Assembly (NCBI GenBank): GCA_964531675.1 | Contig: CAZHFW010000068.1 | Location: 1-9,785 of the forward strand | Source: CAZHFW01 sp964531675 | GTDB taxonomy: Bacteria > Planctomycetota > Phycisphaerae > Phycisphaerales > UBA1924 | Length of the DNA stretch: 9,785 nucleotides | Direction: 5' to 3' | Part shown: one piece after another, positions 1 to 6,215 of the stretch | Numbering within the stretch: the stretch's first letter is position 1 | Layout: every line of letters begins with the position of its first letter | Made by a program: the position numbers and the translations under genes | The notes under the pieces: model-generated | Databases searched by the model: none | What the model was told of the DNA's origin: nothing | The model's input: only the letters and a program-made list of their open reading frames with translations

Positions 1-1272
1 GACATCCGCGGCGGCGTGGCCTTCTCCAAGAAGGTCCTCTTCCCGGGCACCGTCGGCACCCACTGCATCCTCGCCAAGACCACCACCACGGGCGCCGCCC
101 TCACCGACAGCATCTCCATCTGGGGCGTCACCGCGGCCGGCGCGGTCTCGGGCCAGCGCTCGCTGACCCTGCCCGCCTCCGTCTCGGATACCTGCGACGC
201 CTTCACCGTCTCGGGCTGGGACTTTGACGGCTACCACAGCCAGGTCGGCGCCCAGGGCGGCAACGGCTGCGCCGCGGTCGGCACCGATCAGGCCGGTCGT
301 GGTCTGGTCGCGGGCACCCTCTACGACAACACCTCGTGGAACAACTACATCGTCCTCGCCACGGGCAGCAGCTCCGCGGTGTGGGACAACGCCAACCCCT
401 TCAACGCCATCGCGGTTGGCCGCTTCGATCCCAACACCAACGCTGCGGCTGATTGGCGTCTGGCGGCGTGGGTCAACTTCGATCCCTTCACCCTGACCAG
501 CACCGGCAAGCCGATCCTGGACAGCACCGGCTCGCCGATCGGCCGCCTGTGCTCCTTCTGGGACGTCCACCAGAACCCCGGCCGCCAGTTCCAGTGGGGC
601 CCGGACTTCTCGCAGCCGGTCATCGACTCGGCCGGCAACATCTGGTTCCTGAGCTACGTCGAGCTGTTCAATCGCCTCCCCGGCGGCGGCAGCGACTTCG
701 ACGCGGCCCTCGTCCGCGCCGTCTATGACCCGGACACCTTCTGCTACTCCATCGACCTGGTCCTCGAGGTCGGTCAGCAGATCACGGGCTCTGATTCCAC
801 GGTCAAGTACCAGATCAACTTCCTGGACATCGTCGACGGCGACGGCACCTCCGGCACCGGCGACCCCTCCAACAGCTCGGGCTCGCTCTTCACCAACAAC
901 GGCCTGCAGGCCGCGTGGGCGAACGTCAACAACGCCGCCCTCCCGCCCTCCTACCCCCAGAACCTCGGCGGCCTGGTCGTCGGCGCCAAGATCATCTACG
1001 ACGTTGACTCCAACGGTCAGTACCAGGACCCGACCTCCGCCACCGGCAACCCCAACAGCACCGACGAGGGTTACAACGCCCTGCTCTACATCGGCAACAT
1101 CAACTACTGCCCGGCCGACGTGACCCACGACGGCATCATCGACCTCGGCGACTACTTCCAGTTCTTCAACGACTTCGACCAGAACCTCCTGGGCGCCGAC
1201 CTCAACGGGGACCTCTCCGTTGACCTCATCGACTTCTTCATGTTCTTCAACAGCTTCGACGCCAACTGCTGA
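1..1272 (+). CDS. Secreted GC-type dockerin-ended protein of unknown function (5' truncated by the window)
   Basis: The reading frame is open from base 1, so the GTG at 16 is probably an internal valine and the true start lies upstream; 423 residues are visible. Most of the visible part is rich in Gly, Ser, Thr, Asn, Asp and aromatic residues with very few Lys, as in large extracellular beta-rich proteins. I recognise no catalytic motif in it. The last 54 residues (about 370-423) form a dockerin-like pair of EF-hand calcium loops: DVTHDGIIDLGD and DLNGDLSVDLID, with Asp/Thr/Asn ligands at positions 1, 3, 5, 9 and 12. Each is followed by an F-rich helix, and Cys brackets both ends (C370, C423). 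This matches the GC-type dockerin tail of planctomycete exported proteins. A signal peptide would lie outside the window. The next gene carries the same type of tail. The domain call is firm; the function is unknown. Confidence 0.88.
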   Translation, partial: DIRGGVAFSKKVLFPGTVGTHCILAKTTTTGAALTDSISIWGVTAAGAVSGQRSLTLPASVSDTCDAFTVSGWDFDGYHSQVGAQGGNGCAAVGTDQAGRGLVAGTLYDNTSWNNYIVLATGSSSAVWDNANPFNAIAVGRFDPNTNAAADWRLAAWVNFDPFTLTSTGKPILDSTGSPIGRLCSFWDVHQNPGRQFQWGPDFSQPVIDSAGNIWFLSYVELFNRLPGGGSDFDAALVRAVYDPDTFCYSIDLVLEVGQQITGSDSTVKYQINFLDIVDGDGTSGTGDPSNSSGSLFTNNGLQAAWANVNNAALPPSYPQNLGGLVVGAKIIYDVDSNGQYQDPTSATGNPNSTDEGYNALLYIGNINYCPADVTHDGIIDLGDYFQFFNDFDQNLLGADLNGDLSVDLIDFFMFFNSFDANC

Positions 1273-1298
1273 TCCCCGGTCCTTTCCACTGCTTCCGA

Positions 1299-1331
1299 GC
1301 GCCCCCGGCCAACGCCGGGGGTGCTTCTTTT
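1299..1331 (+). terminator. Rho-independent terminator after the first dockerin gene
   Basis: An 11-bp stem (arms GCGCCCCCGGC and GCCGGGGGTGC, one G-T wobble) closes a CAAC tetraloop at 1299-1324. It is followed at once by the T-rich run TTCTTTT (1325-1331). It sits 27 bases after the TGA at 1270-1272, which is the right place to end that transcript and separate it from the nuclease-like gene starting at 1455. Confidence 0.85.
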
Positions 1332-1368
1332 CCAAAGCCCGCACGTCCGATCATCAAAACCGAAGTCC

Positions 1369-1400
1369 CGCCCGGCTCAAAAGCCCTTTCGCGCCGGGCG
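1369..1400 (+). other. GC-rich hairpin in the leader before the EEP-family gene
   Basis: Perfect 8-bp inverted arms CGCCCGGC (1369-1376) and GCCGGGCG (1393-1400) enclose a 16-base loop, about 55 bases before the ATG at 1455. It has no T-run after it, so it is not a clear terminator. It may be a leader RNA structure or may have no role. I could not identify a promoter with confidence between 1332 and 1454. A GGAG ribosome-binding site at 1445-1448 lies six bases before the ATG. Confidence 0.25.
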
Positions 1401-1454
1401 CCCCGCTTCTACGATCGTTCGTGCGCTCGTGATCACGATTCTCCGGAGCCCGAC

Positions 1455-3110
1455 ATGACCACGCCATCCCGCCGCCTGCTCACGCTCGCCTGCCTCTCGG
1501 CCCTGGCCCCTCAGGCCCTGGCGCAGTGGAACCCAAACGCGGGCCAGTGGGGAAAGACCGACTCTCGCGACCTCCGCTTCATGATCTGGAACGTGCAGGA
1601 CAGCATCTGCACCACCGAATCCAAGATCGAGGCGGGCAATGACTGGTCCGCGCTGGCCCGCACCGTCGCTCTGCTCAAGCCCGACGTGCTGGTCATGGAA
1701 GAGTGCGGCGACAACTCGGGCAACGGCACGGGCTCCACCATCGACTCGGTCGCCAACCTCACCACGGTCTGCTCGCTCTTCATCCGCGGCGGGACCGACC
1801 CCTTCATGGGCGGCGCCGTCACGTCCTACGTCCAGAAGTACGCCCCGGGTTACGACCTGCCGTACATCTACATCGGCGCGACCACCGACGGCTTCAACCG
1901 CGAGGTCGTCATGAGCCGTTACCCGCTCGTCGATCTCAACGGCGACGGCAAGTCCTCCATCGACAACGCCACAGTGCTCGCCGACCTTTACGCCCCGGGC
2001 GGGAACTTCGGCATCCGCGGGTTCATCTTCTCGGAGATCGATCTCCCCGACTCGCTCTACCGCGGCAACCTGGTCGCGGGTTGCGGGCACCTCCGCTCGG
2101 GCGGCGCCGCCTCCGACCTGGCCGAGCGACTCACCTCGGGCAGGAACATCGCGTACTACATCGATTACATGTTCAACGGCGGCGGCGGCTCCACGCCCGA
2201 TCCCCGCAACCGCATCAACGACATTCCCGCCGCCACCAGCGTCCTTGACCCCTACACCCCGGTCATCTGGGGCGGGGACATGAACGAGGACGAGGACACC
2301 AACGCCCGCAAGGGCCCCGTTGAGTGGATGACCATGGCCAACACCGCGGGAGGCACGACCGACGGCACCGATCGTGACCGCACGGACAGCGCCTACGACA
2401 ACGCGGTCGATTTCTTCTCCGGCACGCGCGTGACCCAGAACTCGGGTTCCAAGCTCGATTACATCATGTGGCAGGACTCCATCGCGACCGTCCGCCGCAC
2501 GTACTCGTTCTACTCCGCGGGCATCCCCTCCAACGCGGTGCCCGCCGAGTTCGTGGGCTGGCAAGGCACGTTCTACACGACGATCAGCTCGGTGGCGTCT
2601 GACCACCGCGCGGTCTTCGCGGACTTCATCCTCCCGATCGCGCTGCCGGGCTCGTTCTCGCTCACCGCGCCGGGCAATGGCGACTTTGATCTTTCGACCA
2701 CCCCGACCCTGACCTGGAGCGCGTCGTCCAACGCCGCGACCTACACCGTCAAGATCGCGACCGATCCGAGCCTGACCAATCTGGTCACGACCGCATCCGG
2801 CCTGACCTCCACGTCCTACGCCGTGCCCGCCAACCTGCTCACCGAGTGCGGCAACTACTACTGGTCCGTCACCGCGACCAACGCGTCGGGGAACACGATC
2901 GCGACCGGCTCGCCCTCGTTCTTCGCGACCCACATCTTCGCCGACGTCACGCACGACGGCGTCGTCGACCTCGCGGACTTCTTCGAGTTCCTGGCGTGCT
3001 TTGACCAGTCCCTGCCCTGCGGCGACGCCAACGGCGACGGCGAGCTCGACCTGGCCGACTTCTTCGGCTTCCTGGGCGCCTTCGACAGCCCCACCGGCTG
3101 CCCCGAATAA
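1455..3110 (+). CDS. Secreted endonuclease/exonuclease/phosphatase (EEP) family protein with Fn3-like segment and GC-type dockerin
   Basis: This 551-aa exported protein probably hydrolyses phosphodiester or phosphomonoester bonds outside the cytoplasm. Residues 1-23 are a signal peptide (RR, hydrophobic core, ALA|Q cleavage site). Residues 41-393 carry the EEP (DNase I-like) fold with motifs in order: W-N-V at 45-47, the metal-binding Glu in V-M-E-E (82-83), S-R-Y-P-L (154-158), H212 in C-G-H-L, G-G-D-M-N (273-277), D335 in K-L-D-Y-I, and the terminal S-D-H (382-384). All core catalytic positions appear intact. Residues 396-492 look like an Fn3-type beta domain (TPTLTWSAS, YYWSVTA). Residues 497-549 are a dockerin pair, DVTHDGVVDLAD and DANGDGELDLAD. 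The ATG has GGAG six bases upstream. The preceding gene ends in a terminator, so this is probably its own transcript. The substrate (DNA, RNA, phospholipid, inositol phosphate) cannot be told from the sequence. Confidence 0.93.
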   Translation: MTTPSRRLLTLACLSALAPQALAQWNPNAGQWGKTDSRDLRFMIWNVQDSICTTESKIEAGNDWSALARTVALLKPDVLVMEECGDNSGNGTGSTIDSVANLTTVCSLFIRGGTDPFMGGAVTSYVQKYAPGYDLPYIYIGATTDGFNREVVMSRYPLVDLNGDGKSSIDNATVLADLYAPGGNFGIRGFIFSEIDLPDSLYRGNLVAGCGHLRSGGAASDLAERLTSGRNIAYYIDYMFNGGGGSTPDPRNRINDIPAATSVLDPYTPVIWGGDMNEDEDTNARKGPVEWMTMANTAGGTTDGTDRDRTDSAYDNAVDFFSGTRVTQNSGSKLDYIMWQDSIATVRRTYSFYSAGIPSNAVPAEFVGWQGTFYTTISSVASDHRAVFADFILPIALPGSFSLTAPGNGDFDLSTTPTLTWSASSNAATYTVKIATDPSLTNLVTTASGLTSTSYAVPANLLTECGNYYWSVTATNASGNTIATGSPSFFATHIFADVTHDGVVDLADFFEFLACFDQSLPCGDANGDGELDLADFFGFLGAFDSPTGCPE

Positions 3111-3136
3111 ACCGCCGCTCTGAGCATCAGACACAA

Positions 3137-3174
3137 ACGCCCGGCTCGACAGCGAGCCGGACGTCTTTCATTTT
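3137..3174. terminator. Probable bidirectional terminator between convergent genes
   Basis: A perfect 8-bp stem CCGGCTCG/CGAGCCGG (3141-3148 and 3153-3160, ACAG loop) is extended by an outer ACG/CGT pairing across one mismatch. On the + strand it is followed by CTTTCATTTT (3165-3174), fitting termination of the EEP gene ending at 3110. Read on the - strand, the same hairpin is followed by a shorter T-containing run (GTTTGTGT), so it may also end the receiver gene that stops at 3208. No second hairpin is seen between the two genes. Confidence 0.75.
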
Positions 3175-3207
3175 GCGGGCGATCCACGCGCGAGTCGGCT
3201 GACGGGA

Positions 3208-3702
3208 TCAGTTGCCCCGGATCGCCTTGAGCTCGCCGAGCGTGGCGTCGAGCTGCTTGCGGAGCAGACTCACCCGCAGCAGCGAGCGCACACGCGTGAG
3301 CAGCTCGAGCTTGTTCACGGGCTTGGTCAGGAAGTCATCGGCGCCGGAGTCCACCGCGCGCTCCACGTCGTTGATCTCGTTGAGCGCCGTCACCATCACC
3401 ACGGGGATCTCGCGGGTCTTGGGGTCGGCCTTGAGCTTCGTGCACGCCTGAAACCCGCTCATGCGGGGCATCATGACGTCCAGCAGGATCAGGTCCGGGG
3501 GCGTTGCTGCGACCGAAGCCAGGGCTTCCAGGCCGTCCCGAGCGGTGCCGACCTTGCACCCGAGCTCCTCGACATAAGCCGAGAGCAGCTCGAGGTTCTG
3601 CTCGTTGTCGTCGACCAGGAGGACCAGACGGTCCCGCAGATCCACGTCGGAGAGCCCGGCAGGGGCGGTCTGGGAGGATGGGTGGTTGTTCGGGTTGGTC
3701 AT
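3208..3702 (-). CDS. Stand-alone response-regulator receiver (CheY-like) protein
   Basis: This is a 164-aa two-component receiver that should accept phosphate from a histidine kinase not encoded here. From the chosen start the acidic pair is D31-D32 (L-L-V-D-D-N), the phospho-acceptor is D75 (L-I-L-L-D-V-M-M-P), the switch Thr is T105 (M-V-T-A), and the conserved Lys is K127 (L-T-K-P). After the receiver, residues 138-164 form a Leu/Arg-rich helix (LLTRVRSLLRVSLLRKQL) that could be a coiled coil. There is no DNA-binding, GGDEF, EAL or HD-GYP domain. I chose the ATG at 3702 and not the upstream in-frame ATG at 3810, because AAGGGG lies six bases before 3702 and the upstream 36 residues do not look like receiver sequence and fill the divergent promoter region. 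It is convergent with the EEP gene and divergent from the gene at 3844. It may act by protein-protein contact, as single-domain regulators do. Confidence 0.92.
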   Translation of the reverse strand: MTNPNNHPSSQTAPAGLSDVDLRDRLVLLVDDNEQNLELLSAYVEELGCKVGTARDGLEALASVAATPPDLILLDVMMPRMSGFQACTKLKADPKTREIPVVMVTALNEINDVERAVDSGADDFLTKPVNKLELLTRVRSLLRVSLLRKQLDATLGELKAIRGN

Positions 3703-3843
3703 GAAAAGCCCCTTCCCCGGGCAGCCGGGGGGTTCAGGACCGGTCATCGTATCGGGATCGGAACAGAATAGAAACCAGGGCCTTCCCACCCAACAATCCC
3801 CAGAGTACATTTGCAGCCTGAGCCCATCTGTTCCGGGAGCGCC
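3703..3843. promoter_or_regulatory. Divergent intergenic region between the receiver gene and the small + strand gene
   Basis: These 141 bases separate two divergently oriented starts, so both promoters are expected here. The middle part (about 3745-3810) is visibly more AT-rich than the flanks. I cannot assign -35 and -10 boxes with confidence. Ribosome-binding sites are visible at each edge: AAGGGG (- strand, 3709-3714) for the receiver gene and GGGAG (+ strand, 3835-3839) for the gene at 3844. Confidence 0.45.
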
Positions 3844-4302
3844 ATGCCCACCGTCGAGTTCAAACCTAAGTCATTCTGGGAGAACAAGTTCCGGGCTCCG
3901 ACCCTGGCGGAGCTCAAGAGCCAGTATCCCAAGCCGATCCAGCAGCTGCTGGATGAGGCTCGTGAGGCTCTGGTGAACTTCGGCGACTACAAGGAAGACC
4001 TGGCCTGGCTGGGCGTGCCCTGGCGCTGGAGCCTGGTGTACAAGCAGGCGGGCGAGCCCTTGGCGGCGGCGTATCTGGTGCCCCAGCCCATCAAGCCTCG
4101 GGTGGCCATCCCGGTCGAGATGGAGTTCGTGCTGGCCGCTCCCACGCGGAAACTGTCCAAGTTCATCCGTGAAGGTTTGGTGCATTGCCCGGAAGTGGGC
4201 GGGATTCGGTGGGCGTCCTGGGAGCTCCTGGCCCGGAGCCAGATGGACGAGATCATCGATTTCATGACGCTGCGACGTCAGGCGGCGCTGTCCGGAGCGT
4301 GA
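3844..4302 (+). CDS. Small cytosolic protein, possibly DUF3788-like
   Basis: This is a 152-aa protein with no signal peptide or membrane segment. I chose the ATG at 3844 over the upstream TTG at 3811: GGGAG lies four bases before it, and the extra residues of the longer form overlap the divergent promoter region. The visible pattern is a helical N-terminal half (about 20-48), a W-R-W-S-L-V-Y-K strand motif (60-67), a strand with V-E-M-E-F-V-L (91-97), and a C-terminal I-R-W-A-S-W-E-L plus acidic helix ending M-T-L-R-R-Q (121-146). The order W-S-L-x-Y-K, then R-W-x-x-W, then a final helix with a basic end resembles the DUF3788 family, whose function is unknown. This is pattern resemblance only. 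It may be co-transcribed with the carboxypeptidase gene 117 bases downstream, but that gene has its own strong ribosome-binding site. Confidence 0.75.
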   Translation: MPTVEFKPKSFWENKFRAPTLAELKSQYPKPIQQLLDEAREALVNFGDYKEDLAWLGVPWRWSLVYKQAGEPLAAAYLVPQPIKPRVAIPVEMEFVLAAPTRKLSKFIREGLVHCPEVGGIRWASWELLARSQMDEIIDFMTLRRQAALSGA

Positions 4303-4403
4303 GCGCATTCCTGTTTTCAATCTGATGCAGTCCGGCCGGGGATTCTGCCGATGGTGGCTGGACGCGGAAGCGCCGGTTGTGCGCTGCGCGCCGGGCCCGT
4401 CCC

Positions 4404-4410
4404 GGAGGAG
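4404..4410 (+). promoter_or_regulatory. Strong Shine-Dalgarno that decides the start of the carboxypeptidase gene
   Basis: GGAGGAG at 4404-4410 lies nine bases before a GTG at 4420. Starting there gives a protein that begins directly with a classical signal peptide. The in-frame ATG at 4351 would add 23 residues, placing a charged non-signal segment in front of it, and has no comparable ribosome-binding site. Confidence 0.8.
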
Positions 4411-4419
4411 AAACGTCGC

Positions 4420-5937
4420 GTGATCGGTCATGCCTTCCGTCGCTGCGCCCGCGGACTTGCGGGCTTCGCCCTGGCCGGGACGCTCCTGGCTTTGACCCCC
4501 GCTCTGGCCAACGCGCAGGAGCTCAACGACGACATCCGCGCCATCATGGGTCGCGGGAAGCTCGGCTCCAAGTCCAAGATCGGCGTGAGCATCCTCGACG
4601 TCGATCGCGGCACGGTGCTGGCCTCGATCCGCTCGTCCGAACAGTTCTCGCCCGCCTCGAACATGAAGGTGCTGACCTCGGGCGCGGCGCTGTTGACCCT
4701 CGGGCCTGACTTTGCCTTCCGCACCGAGTTCCTCCGGGACAACGACCGCCTGATCGTGCGCGGGTCGGGTGATCCGGCCCTGGCCGACCCGGAACTGCTC
4801 GAGAAGATGTCCCCGAAGATGACGGTCGCCGAGGTCATGCAGAAGCTCGCCGGCGCGGTCTCCAAGGCGGGCATGACGCAGATCTCCGAGCTCATCGTCG
4901 ACGATCGCATCTTCGACCGCGAGATGGTCGAGCCCTCCTGGCCCACCAACCAGCTCAACCGCTGGTACTGCGCCGAGGTGTCGGGCCTGAACTTCCACAC
5001 CAACGTGCTGGCGGTCTTCCCCAGGCCCAGCCCCGACGGCGTGGGCAAGCCCCCGCCCTTCACGATCCAGCCGCCGGCGCCGTGGATCAGCATCGAGAAC
5101 AAGGCCCGCACTTCCTCGACCGGCCAGAACACGACCTGGCTCAGCCGGTCGGATGACAACCGCTTCCAGATGTTCGGCGAGGTTCGCTTCGCAGCCCAGG
5201 TGCCGGTGTACGTCACGGTGCACGATCCCGCGACGTTCTTCGGCCGGGTGTTCGCCGAGTCCCTCTCCGCAGCGGGCGTGACGCCCATGGAGGGCTTCAA
5301 GGTCCGCGCGCCGGAGCTGACCGAGACGCTGCCCGAGGGCAAGCTCGTCGCGGTCGTGCGCACGCCCCTGGAAGAAGTCCTCAAGCGCTGCAACAAGGAT
5401 TCGCACAACCTCTACGCCGAGTCGCTCATGAAGCGCATCGGGCACGAGGTCACCAAGGAGGCGGGCTCCTGGTCGGGCGGTGCGTCGGTGATCCGCATGC
5501 TCCTCTCCGAGAAGCTCGGGCCCGAGTTCGCAGCCCAGTTCAACGCGGTCGATGGGTCGGGCATGAGCAGGCTCGATCAGGTCACGCCCTTGATGATGAC
5601 CCGCTGGCTCGAGATGCTCGCCAAGAACCAGAGCGTGAGCGACACGTTCATCAACTCCCTCGCGACCAACGGCGAAGGCACGCTCGAGGAACGCTTCCGC
5701 GACGCCAGGCTCAAGAATGAACTCCGCGCCAAGAGCGGCGCGATCAACAACGTCCGGTGCCTCTCGGGTTATGTGATCGCGCCCTCGGGCAAGAAGATCG
5801 CCTTCAGCGTGCTTTGCAACGACCTCGAGGGCGAGGCCAACTACAACGCGATGCGCTTCCACGAAGAGGTGGTCAAGGCGATCGACGCGTACTTGGCCAA
5901 GCGCGAGGGAAACACCAAGGCGAAGATGGGCGGATGA
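4420..5937 (+). CDS. dacB: D-alanyl-D-alanine carboxypeptidase/endopeptidase, PBP4 type (peptidase family S13)
   Basis: This is a 505-aa exported enzyme that removes the terminal D-Ala from peptidoglycan stem peptides or cuts D-Ala-meso-DAP cross-links in the periplasm. From the GTG start, residues 1-33 form a signal peptide (RR, long Ala/Leu core, A-N-A|Q). The three active-site motifs of penicillin-recognising serine enzymes are all present. S-x-x-K is S80-N-M-K83, preceded by P-A as in PBP4. S-x-N is S328-H-N330 in the S-H-N-L-Y-A-E block. The KTG-type motif is K438-S-G440. The family signature D-G-S-G-M-S-R (378-384) is also intact. The large segment between the first and second motifs is the inserted domains typical of S13 enzymes. 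Length is close to E. coli PBP4 (477 aa). The presence of a peptidoglycan enzyme fits the fact that planctomycetes do make peptidoglycan. The gene converges on the UbiD gene across the repeat region, and I see no clear terminator after it. Confidence 0.95.
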   Translation: MIGHAFRRCARGLAGFALAGTLLALTPALANAQELNDDIRAIMGRGKLGSKSKIGVSILDVDRGTVLASIRSSEQFSPASNMKVLTSGAALLTLGPDFAFRTEFLRDNDRLIVRGSGDPALADPELLEKMSPKMTVAEVMQKLAGAVSKAGMTQISELIVDDRIFDREMVEPSWPTNQLNRWYCAEVSGLNFHTNVLAVFPRPSPDGVGKPPPFTIQPPAPWISIENKARTSSTGQNTTWLSRSDDNRFQMFGEVRFAAQVPVYVTVHDPATFFGRVFAESLSAAGVTPMEGFKVRAPELTETLPEGKLVAVVRTPLEEVLKRCNKDSHNLYAESLMKRIGHEVTKEAGSWSGGASVIRMLLSEKLGPEFAAQFNAVDGSGMSRLDQVTPLMMTRWLEMLAKNQSVSDTFINSLATNGEGTLEERFRDARLKNELRAKSGAINNVRCLSGYVIAPSGKKIAFSVLCNDLEGEANYNAMRFHEEVVKAIDAYLAKREGNTKAKMGG

Positions 5938-5968
5938 CGGCGAGCCCGGTGGGGGCGGAGAGCGGGCA

Positions 5969-6178
5969 CCCTCGCTTGCGCTTCGGACGAAAAGACGAAG
6001 AGTTCCCTCGCTTGCGCTTCGGANNNNNNNNNNNNNNNNNNNNNNNNNNNNNNNNNNNNNNNNNNNNNNNNNNNNNNNNNNNNNNNNNNNNNNNNNNNNN
6101 NNNNNNNNNNNNNNNNNNNNNNNTCCCTCGCTTGCGCTTCGGACGAAAAGACGAAGAGTTCCCTCGCTTGCGCTTCGG
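5969..6178. repeat. 36-bp direct tandem repeat, planctomycete interspersed type, interrupted by an assembly gap
   Basis: The unit is the 18-mer CCCTCGCTTGCGCTTCGG followed by a second invariant 18-mer, ACGAAAAGACGAAGAGTT. Copies start at 5969 (full), 6005 (cut by the gap at base 19), 6125 (full) and 6161 (first 18-mer only). All visible copies are identical and in the same orientation, and there are no unique spacers. The 5-bp arms CTTCG and CGAAG inside each unit could form small hairpins. The array lies entirely in the intergenic region between the convergent dacB-like gene (ends 5937) and ubiD-like gene (ends 6216), 31 and 37 bases from them. I recall the first 18-mer and its translations (PKRKRG, RSASEG) from many planctomycete genomes; this is memory and not a search. 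Confidence 0.9.
6024..6123. other. Assembly gap of exactly 100 N inside the repeat array
   Basis: Exactly 100 N interrupt the array, with identical repeat sequence on both sides. A run of 100 is the usual placeholder for unknown length. If the array continues uniformly, the missing sequence should be 16 bases plus a multiple of 36, and 100 does not satisfy that. The copy number is therefore unknown. Confidence 0.97.
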
Positions 6179-6215
6179 GCTCGTTTTGGGGGATTCGTCG
6201 GATGGATGGTCGCGG

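Noticed and set aside
1427..1438. Perfect 12-bp palindrome TCGTGATCACGA just before the ribosome-binding site of the EEP gene, considered as an operator
   Set aside because: A perfect 12-bp palindrome is expected about twice by chance in a window this size, and there is no second copy or known regulator match. Only its position is suggestive.
1377..3134. 585-codon open frame on the - strand across the EEP gene
   Set aside because: Its translation is Val/Gly/Arg/Ala-rich low-complexity sequence with no motif, as expected opposite a high-GC3 gene. The + strand frame carries the signal peptide, catalytic motifs and dockerin.
3703..3810. N-terminal extension of the receiver protein to the ATG at 3810
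   Set aside because: The 36 extra residues do not resemble receiver or signal sequence and would occupy the whole divergent promoter region. The ATG at 3702 has a properly spaced AAGGGG.
5969..6178. Possible CRISPR array (36-bp periodicity)
   Set aside because: The whole 36-bp unit is invariant, so there are no unique spacers, and no cas gene is nearby. It is a plain tandem repeat.
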